Source of the DNA: Sphaerochaeta sp032144095
GTDB lineage: Bacteria > Spirochaetota > Spirochaetia > Sphaerochaetales > Sphaerochaetaceae
Assembly: GCF_032144095.1 (NCBI RefSeq)
Contig: NZ_JAVSNJ010000014.1
Location: 8,111-72,110, forward strand
Reading direction: 5' to 3'
Length of the DNA stretch: 64,000 nucleotides
Below are positions 58,806-64,000 of this stretch, piece by piece. A program made the position numbers and the translations under genes. Below the pieces are notes generated by a model. That model was given only the letters and a program-made list of their open reading frames with translations, had not been told where the DNA came from and did no database searches. Position 1 is the stretch's first letter, and each line of letters begins with the position of its first letter.

Positions 58806-59585
58806 ATGGGTGGAAAAGGAACTGACGACAAGCAGCAGACCAGTGGCGTGGTACGCACCATCGCCATTTTGGAGACGCTCTCAAAGAACCAGAACATCAA
58901 CCTTGAGAATCTGGCGAAGGAGACAAAACTACCTAAGGCTACCCTGCTCAGGTTCCTTTCGACACTCGTTACCCTAGGATATGTCTATCGTGACCCTACC
59001 GACCTGTACAGTCTGACACTGAAGCTTTTCTCTCTGGGTTCCCATGGGTTGGAGCATATTGATTTCATCAGTCTGGCCAACCCGGTTGCCCAAAAGCTCT
59101 GTAACGAGCTTGGGGAGACCGTCCACATGGGAGTGCTTGAGGGAAAGCAAGCTGTCTATGTACTGAAGAAGGAGTCATCCTTCACCATCCGCATGTACAG
59201 CAGGGTGGGGAAAACCATCCCCCTCTACTGCACTGCCATCGGCAAGGTGCTGCTCAGTGACATGACCGAACGGGAACTGCAGCAATACCTCTCCTCGGTA
59301 AGCCTCAAACCCTTTACCCCGAATACGGTAAAGGATGAGGAGGCCCTGCAGCAGGAGCTGCAGCTCATCCGCAGCCAGGGCTGGGCATGGGATGACGAGG
59401 AGCACGAGATGGGGACCCTCTGCATCGGGGCCCCTATCCGTGACTACACCGGGAGGGTAATCTCCGCCATGAGTGTTTCCTGGCCCCTGTTCAGATTCAA
59501 TCCCGAGGACAAGAAGCATATCGTTGAATCTATTTTGACCGAGTGCAATACCCTTTCGAGGTTGCTCGGTTGGGAGCAGAAATAG
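58806..59585 (+). CDS. IclR-family regulator (KdgR-like)
   Basis: 259 residues. N-terminal winged HTH (about 15-80: SGVVRTIAILETLSKNQNINLENLAKETKLPKATLLRFL-type) and a C-terminal IclR ligand domain (GETVHMGVLEGKQAVYVLKKE, PLYCTAIGKVLLSD, WAWDDEEHEMGTLCIGAPI). By position in the uronate operon it most likely senses KDG or a related acid, as KdgR does; that is inference. GAAGGA 7 bases before ATG. Four bases after uxaC. Confidence 0.92.
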   Translation: MGGKGTDDKQQTSGVVRTIAILETLSKNQNINLENLAKETKLPKATLLRFLSTLVTLGYVYRDPTDLYSLTLKLFSLGSHGLEHIDFISLANPVAQKLCNELGETVHMGVLEGKQAVYVLKKESSFTIRMYSRVGKTIPLYCTAIGKVLLSDMTERELQQYLSSVSLKPFTPNTVKDEEALQQELQLIRSQGWAWDDEEHEMGTLCIGAPIRDYTGRVISAMSVSWPLFRFNPEDKKHIVESILTECNTLSRLLGWEQK

Positions 59586-59606
59586 CAAGAAGAGGAGAGG
59601 CCGTGT

Positions 59607-60581
59607 ATGAAGACGATCCGTTGGGGCATCATAGGTTGTGGAAATGTGACCGAGAAGAAGAGCGGACCGGGGTTTCAGAAGGCTGAGGGATCGGCCTTGG
59701 TAGCAGTCATGCGCAGGGACGGACAGAAGGCCGCCGACTATGCCAGGAGACACAACGTTCCTGTATGGTACGATGATGCCCAGAAGCTCATCGACGACCC
59801 CAATGTCGATGCCATCTACATCGCGACCCACCCCAATACCCATATGGAGTATACCCTCAAGGCTGCAAAAGCCGGAAAGCCTGTCTACTGCGAGAAGCCC
59901 CTGGGCATCTCTAGCGAACAGAGCAAGGCGATGGTCGCATTCTGCAAGCGGCAGGGTGTTCCCTTCTATAGTGCCTACTACCGCAGGGCCCTGCCCAAAT
60001 ACCTGAAGATCAAGGACATGCTTGACAGTGGCATCCTAGGTGAGATCCGGTATGTCCATGTGGAGATGCACCAGAGCATCGCCGAAGTGGATATGCAGGA
60101 AGGAGGCTCCTGGAGGGTAAATGCTGAGCTTTCCGGCGGTGGACGGTTCCTCGATGTCGGCTCCCATGCACTTGACCTGCTCGACTGGTACCTTGGCCCG
60201 ATCACGAGCGCCCAGGGGTACACGGAAAACCAGAGCAAGACCTATCAGGCGGAGGATATCCTTACCGGCAGCTGGATGACTGATGCAAAGGTCATGGGAA
60301 GCGGGATCTTCTGTTTCAACACCTTCAAGGATGAGGACTGTACCACCATCTGCGGAAGCAAAGGGGAGATCAGCTACTCAGTCCTTGACCTAGAAGAACC
60401 CATCACCCTCAGAACTGCTGAAAACACAACCCTCATTGAGGTGGACAAGGCCCCTGAGCATGTTGCCCAGCCCCTTATCCAGACGGTGGTCGACTCACTC
60501 CTGGGCAAAGGGAGCTGTCAGAGCACCGGAGAAAGCGGATCAAGGACCGATTGGGTCATGGAAAAACTGCAAGGCAGATAG
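59607..60581 (+). CDS. Gfo/Idh/MocA-family oxidoreductase
   Basis: 324 residues. Rossmann motif GIIGCGNVTEKKSGP, ATHPNTHMEYTLKAAKAGKPVYCEKPLG (catalytic Lys of EKP), and a C-terminal alpha/beta domain with GGGRFLDVGSHALDLLDWYLG (conserved His). NAD(P)-dependent oxidation or reduction of a sugar or sugar acid. In the uronate operon, after iclR. May bring a side uronate or keto-sugar into the pathway; substrate unknown. Confidence 0.92.
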   Translation: MKTIRWGIIGCGNVTEKKSGPGFQKAEGSALVAVMRRDGQKAADYARRHNVPVWYDDAQKLIDDPNVDAIYIATHPNTHMEYTLKAAKAGKPVYCEKPLGISSEQSKAMVAFCKRQGVPFYSAYYRRALPKYLKIKDMLDSGILGEIRYVHVEMHQSIAEVDMQEGGSWRVNAELSGGGRFLDVGSHALDLLDWYLGPITSAQGYTENQSKTYQAEDILTGSWMTDAKVMGSGIFCFNTFKDEDCTTICGSKGEISYSVLDLEEPITLRTAENTTLIEVDKAPEHVAQPLIQTVVDSLLGKGSCQSTGESGSRTDWVMEKLQGR

Positions 60582-60592
60582 GAGAGAAGGCT

Positions 60593-60940
60593 ATGTTTGT
60601 ATCACATCGTGATGAGATCGAAAAAAAGCAGATCGTGAGTCCAACTACCCATGAGGTTACCAAGCAGGTACTCGTAGGTCCAGACCAAGGGTGGAAAGAC
60701 TATGTCATGCGGATGTTCACCCTCGGCAAAGGAGGCTTTGCACCAAAGCACACCCACCCTTGGCAGCACATCCTCTATATTGTGGAGGGGAAAGGGACGC
60801 TGTTCTTGGATGGCAAGGATTACCCGCTCACTGCGGGCTCCACTGCCTACGTCCCGGCAGAGGCTCTCCATCAGATCCTGAATGCAGGTGAGGAGCCCTT
60901 TGTGTTCCTCTGCATTGTGCCCGAGTTTGGGGACAAGTAG
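60593..60940 (+). CDS. Small cupin protein, possibly KdgF-like
   Basis: 115 residues, a single cupin barrel. Metal motif one HTHPWQHILYIVEGKG and motif two YVPAEALHQILNAGE keep the expected His residues. Small cupins of this size include KdgF, which linearises unsaturated uronates released by pectin hydrolases such as GH105; the location supports but does not prove that role. GGAGAGAAGG ribosome site before the ATG at 60593. Last gene of the operon. Confidence 0.8.
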   Translation: MFVSHRDEIEKKQIVSPTTHEVTKQVLVGPDQGWKDYVMRMFTLGKGGFAPKHTHPWQHILYIVEGKGTLFLDGKDYPLTAGSTAYVPAEALHQILNAGEEPFVFLCIVPEFGDK

Positions 60941-60969
60941 CCCTGCATTGACCGCTGCAACAAGAGAAG

Positions 60970-61010
60970 AGGCTGTTCCAAGGGAGAAATCCTTTGAGAC
61001 AGCCTTTTTT
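60970..61010 (+). terminator. Intrinsic terminator of uronate operon
   Basis: AGGCTGT/ACAGCCT outer stem (60970-60976 with 60999-61005) with an inner CAAGG/CCTTTG helix, then TTTTTT. Confidence 0.85.
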
Positions 61011-61051
61011 GTTCTTCCTGCTTTTCCTAGATTGCCGTTTCTTCCAGTCGA

Positions 61052-62143
61052 TCACTCATGGTGGTGATGGCCACAACCTGGGCCATGCACATGCTCCTCT
61101 TCTTCGGTTCCCATCCCAGCGGCGAGGAACTCCTCGATGAGGGTAGCAACCTCCTCGTTCTGTTTGCCCTTCACCATCAGGATGCCGATCTGCCCACCAA
61201 GGTGGGAGAGCAAAGGATAGGTACGGTCCCCGAAGCAGTGGATGGCCTGGGGTTTCCCCACCTGGTCAAAGCTCTCAAGCAACCGGGAAACAAACTTGGT
61301 GTGGTTCTTTTCATAGTCGTCCACCATATGCAGGTCGAGAACGACATGCTTCTGGGGATCGAAGAGCATATAGGCGATCGGGAATACCGGGGCATCGCCC
61401 TCGGTAGCCTTGAAGGGTTCGGGAAGGAGGAAGGTGATCACATAGAAAATTTTCCCAGGCTTTGCCTTCATCCTCTTGTATTGGGTGAGCTTGGCCTCAT
61501 TGGTGAGGTGGGCCTGTGGGTAGACCACCCCATAGTCCTCATCGCTGAGCTCCCTGGCCTCAACAGAGAATCCACTGCCATCCGCCTTCAGATAGGGGAA
61601 GTACTCCCGACTCTCGATGTCCTCAAGGCCCAGGGACTCCAGCCAAGGGGTGAGGGAGTTGGTCCTGCTCACCTTGCCAAACCTGGCAACATACTCCTTG
61701 GCAAAGAGGATGCCCCGTAAGGCTAGGCCAAGGGCGTTGTTCTCCTCTTCGGAGAGAAACCAGGGAAATCTGAACTGGCGCTTGATCCTCGCCATTGGAT
61801 AGGAGCCTTCTGCAAACTGGATACCGCTCTCCTCGATGGCCTTCAGGTCCTCAGGTTCCAGGTCGGCCGCATTGTTGTTGAGCGTCAGGATAAAGCACTC
61901 CTGGGAATTTTCCACCTCATGCTTTTCCAGAGGTGTGGCCTCGGGGTCGAGGAAGCAGAGTCGGAGATACCCGGTAATGCCCTTCTCCCCCAGGTAGAGG
62001 GCAAGGGCGTTCTCGACAATTGAGGCATAGGCGGGCTTGTTCTCCTCCAGCTCTATGGCAAACAGGTCGTTCTCGGAAAATACCAGATCGACATTGGCTT
62101 GTTGGTATGCATGTATCAGGGAATAGAGTTCTTTGGTATCCAT
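61052..62143 (-). CDS. Hypothetical protein with His-rich C-terminal tail
   Basis: 363 residues, soluble, acidic, family not recognised. Start MDTKELYSLIHAYQQ at 62143 with GGAGG 5 bases upstream. A middle region (YKRMKAKPGKIFYVITFLLPEPFKA) and later alpha/beta part (VLDLHMVDDYEKNHTKFVSRLLESFDQVGKP) suggest two folded domains. The C-terminus is EEEEHVHGPGCGHHHHE, a natural metal-binding tail like those of UreE, HypB or SlyD. A role in binding or delivering Ni/Zn is inference. Divergent from the acyltransferase gene. Confidence 0.72.
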   Translation of the reverse strand: MDTKELYSLIHAYQQANVDLVFSENDLFAIELEENKPAYASIVENALALYLGEKGITGYLRLCFLDPEATPLEKHEVENSQECFILTLNNNAADLEPEDLKAIEESGIQFAEGSYPMARIKRQFRFPWFLSEEENNALGLALRGILFAKEYVARFGKVSRTNSLTPWLESLGLEDIESREYFPYLKADGSGFSVEARELSDEDYGVVYPQAHLTNEAKLTQYKRMKAKPGKIFYVITFLLPEPFKATEGDAPVFPIAYMLFDPQKHVVLDLHMVDDYEKNHTKFVSRLLESFDQVGKPQAIHCFGDRTYPLLSHLGGQIGILMVKGKQNEEVATLIEEFLAAGMGTEEEEHVHGPGCGHHHHE

Positions 62144-62213
62144 CAGGGCCTCCACATCTGCAATCATACAGAAAAATGGATTGCTGTCCAAGGAATATGG
62201 CTCTCTTCTTTTC

Positions 62214-62242
62214 TTGTATGCACAACAGACCCACTGTACGAT
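62214..62242 (+). promoter_or_regulatory. Possible promoter of acyltransferase gene
   Basis: TTGTAT (62214-62219), 17-base spacer, TACGAT (62237-62242). Places the start point near 62249, which favours a start codon downstream (62270 or 62312). Confidence 0.45.
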
Positions 62243-62311
62243 ATGTCCATGACAACCAAACATAGAACCATGACAGGAATTGAGAGGCTCCGTCTCGCCC
62301 CAAGGTTTGAC

Positions 62312-63550
62312 ATGGGGAGAAAACCCATCAGGCAAAGGTCCTATCTCAAGCCCCTTACCTGGATCTTGAGCTTCCCTGCAATATGGAAGCACCTCCTAAA
62401 GATAACCAGAATAGGTATGGAGGACGTACGCCCCCCATACCTGTTGCTCTGCACCCATATGGCCTTTCTCGATTTCAAGGTAACGACAGCTGCCCTCTTT
62501 CCCCATAGGGCAAGCTATGTGGTAGCGATCGATGGGTTTCTCAAGCGTGAATGGCTCCTAAGAAATGCAGGGGGTATCTGCAAACGCAAGTTTACCAACG
62601 ACATCCAGCTCATTCGCCAGATCCGTCATGTGCTCACCGAACAACAGAGTGTGCTGGCCCTCTACCCAGAGGCCCGTTACTCCCTGGTAGGGACCAACGC
62701 AGTCCTGCCTGAATCCCTGGGAAAGATGGCCAAGGTATTGGGCTTTCCTATCGTCATGCTGAACATGCATGGAAACTATCTCAACAGCCCTTGCTGGAAC
62801 CTGGAAGAACGGGGAAACAGGATTGCTGCAGACATGAGCCTGCTCTATAGCAGGGAGCAGTTGGAAACGAGCAGTGCAAAGGAGATAAACGAGACCATCA
62901 ACAAGGCTTTCTCCTATGACGAGTATCGTTGGCAGAAAGAGAACCAAATCATCATCAGTCATCCCAGGCGTGCAGAGGGCCTACACAAGGTGCTCTACCA
63001 GTGCCCTCACTGCCTTACCGAGTATGGGATGCACAGCGAAGGAACAACCCTTTCTTGTAGTCACTGCAAGAAGAGATGGGAGATGACGGTTTTGGGAGAA
63101 CTGAAGGCCATTGGAATGGCCGAGGATGAGTCAGCGTTGTCCACCGAGTTCTCCCACATCCCCTCATGGTATGCATTCGAACGCCAACAGGTCAGAAAGC
63201 AGATCGAGGAGGGAACCTATCATCTGGATGTGGATGCTCTGGTCGAGGCCCTGCCCAATGCCAGGGGCTTCATCCCGCTAGGAAGAGCAACGCTTACCCA
63301 CACCAAGGAAGGTTTCACCCTGCAAGGGACCTTTGGTGGTGAACCCTTCTTGCTTGAGAAACCCACGCTCTCCATGTACTCCTGTCATATCGAGTTTGAG
63401 TACTTCGGCAAAGGGGACTCCATCGACCTCTCGACACTGAGTGACACCTACTACATCTATCCTCAGGGTGGGCAGTTCTCGGTTACCAAGATAGCCCTGT
63501 CAACAGAGGAGCTCTACAACCATGAACGGGAAAAAGCCAAGGGGTTGTAA
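62312..63550 (+). CDS. PlsC-type acyltransferase with zinc ribbon
   Basis: 412 residues from the ATG at 62312 (AAGG six bases upstream); 62249 and 62270 are alternative in-frame starts. An N-terminal acyltransferase domain holds the H-x4-D motif (CTHMAFLD) and YPEARYS, typical of 1-acylglycerol-3-phosphate acyltransferases. Next comes a four-Cys zinc ribbon (CPHCLTEYG ... CSHCKKRW) and a C-terminal beta-rich region of about 150 residues. It probably acylates a lipid or other acceptor at the inner membrane. The ribbon and extra domain are not part of ordinary PlsC. Confidence 0.82.
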   Translation: MGRKPIRQRSYLKPLTWILSFPAIWKHLLKITRIGMEDVRPPYLLLCTHMAFLDFKVTTAALFPHRASYVVAIDGFLKREWLLRNAGGICKRKFTNDIQLIRQIRHVLTEQQSVLALYPEARYSLVGTNAVLPESLGKMAKVLGFPIVMLNMHGNYLNSPCWNLEERGNRIAADMSLLYSREQLETSSAKEINETINKAFSYDEYRWQKENQIIISHPRRAEGLHKVLYQCPHCLTEYGMHSEGTTLSCSHCKKRWEMTVLGELKAIGMAEDESALSTEFSHIPSWYAFERQQVRKQIEEGTYHLDVDALVEALPNARGFIPLGRATLTHTKEGFTLQGTFGGEPFLLEKPTLSMYSCHIEFEYFGKGDSIDLSTLSDTYYIYPQGGQFSVTKIALSTEELYNHEREKAKGL

Positions 63551-63901
63551 AGTAACAAGAGCAAGAGGCGCAACAGGCGCCCTGACTGTAGGTAAACCAA
63601 GAAAGACCGAATACAAACAGGGGGTTTCTGTTCTTTGGGTAGGAAACATAGCTTTATATAGACAATTCGTCTAGAAAAACGCAAATACGTACCAAACCTT
63701 GTGCAAAACATACCACCTATCTACCAGTAACTATGAGTATTCCTTACAGCAAAGGATGTGACAAGATAGAATACCATTACGACATTCTGCTTAATTGTCA
63801 CAAGAAAGGAAAAGAGTAAAAATAAACAATTTCTTATTATAAAACGATTTATATTATTATTAATAAAATAATCATAAAATAATATTTTTTATTAAAAACT
63901 A
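63551..63901. other. AT-rich intergenic region
   Basis: No gene seen. A short GGCGC/GCGCC hairpin (about 63567-63581) follows the acyltransferase stop but has no U-run. From 63800 on, the sequence is nearly all A/T, like the DNA upstream of the secreted-protein promoters at 31831 and 32700. Confidence 0.6.
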
Positions 63902-63930
63902 TTGACATAAGTCATGGCAATTACTATAGT
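63902..63930 (+). promoter_or_regulatory. Strong promoter of a gene beyond the window
   Basis: TTGACA (63902-63907), 17-base spacer beginning TAAGTC, TATAGT (63925-63930). Same extended -35 as the secreted-protein promoters at 31802 and 32670. Confidence 0.78.
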
Positions 63931-63934
63931 ACAG

Positions 63935-63988
63935 GTGTGCTTAGGAAAAAGCACACAAAAAGAAATCTTGCACAGGAGCCCAGCTCCT
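63935..63988 (+). other. Two leader hairpins at window end
   Basis: GTGTGC/GCACAC (63935-63956) and AGGAGC/GCTCCT (63974-63988), followed by AAAGGAAACC, which resembles the leader end of secreted protein 3 (GGAGGAAACC). They suggest that a fourth member of the secreted family starts just right of base 64000. Confidence 0.55.
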
Positions 63989-64000
63989 AAAGGAAACCTT

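Noticed and set aside
1..64000. tRNA, rRNA, CRISPR array, prophage or replication origin
   Set aside because: No cloverleaf, rRNA-like block, regularly spaced repeat, phage structural gene or DnaA-box cluster was recognised by eye on either strand; a tRNA or Rfam scan would be decisive.

Overview
The window looks like a chromosomal stretch from a free-living, sugar- and organic-acid-fermenting spirochaete, most like Sphaerochaeta. This is an inference from gene content, moderate GC, Gram-negative-style signal peptides ending in AFA/FAA, and the wealth of TRAP, tripartite tricarboxylate (TTT) and ABC importers. No rRNA, tRNA, CRISPR array or transposase was seen. Gene density is high and long same-strand operons dominate.

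Region by region. 1-4336: a split transketolase plus Fe-dependent alcohol dehydrogenase operon (minus), divergent from a GntR/FCD regulator and a DUF362 protein. 4349-7238: glmS and an aldo/keto reductase. 7322-25481: a large organic-acid catabolism region with three secondary importers. TTT-1 (TctC-TctB-TctA-amidohydrolase) is followed upstream by a TRAP operon (pdxA copy A, cyclase, DctQ, DctM, DctP, racemase-like), then by a TTT-2 operon (sigma-54 activator, pdxA copy B, TctB, TctA, TctC, racemase-like, TIM-barrel isomerase). 25570-30299: small membrane-anchored protein, MscS channel, HtpG, ROK regulator. 30523-32612: three small secreted proteins of a shared type. 33148-36451: two tandem GntR paralogues, an orphan ABC ATPase and a flavodoxin-fold protein. 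36536-44937: a nine-gene nucleoside uptake and phosphorolysis operon. 45123-60940: a divergent pectin/uronate locus, with a GH105 hydrolase, an oligosaccharide ABC importer and a 1069-residue regulator on minus, and a transporter, uxaB-uxaA-uxaC, IclR, oxidoreductase and cupin on plus. 61052-64000: a His-tailed hypothetical, an acyltransferase with a zinc ribbon, and an AT-rich leader that probably introduces another secreted protein beyond the window.

The most notable system is the duplicated pdxA control module. Two copies of pdxA (about 97% identical over 1128 bp) each carry a consensus sigma-54 promoter, two TGTATACA palindromes just upstream of it, and a GTTTCA/TGAAAC activator array. 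The array sits at exactly the same distance from the promoter in both copies, although the DNA between has diverged. One copy drives a TRAP transporter and the other a TTT transporter, each followed by a paralogous racemase-like gene. A single PrpR_N-PAS-AAA-Fis activator gene lies next to copy B and probably controls both. The TGTATACA element also overlaps the start region of sigma-70-type promoters for TTT-1 and the transketolase operon, so a GntR protein (perhaps the one at 2593) may link all four operons.
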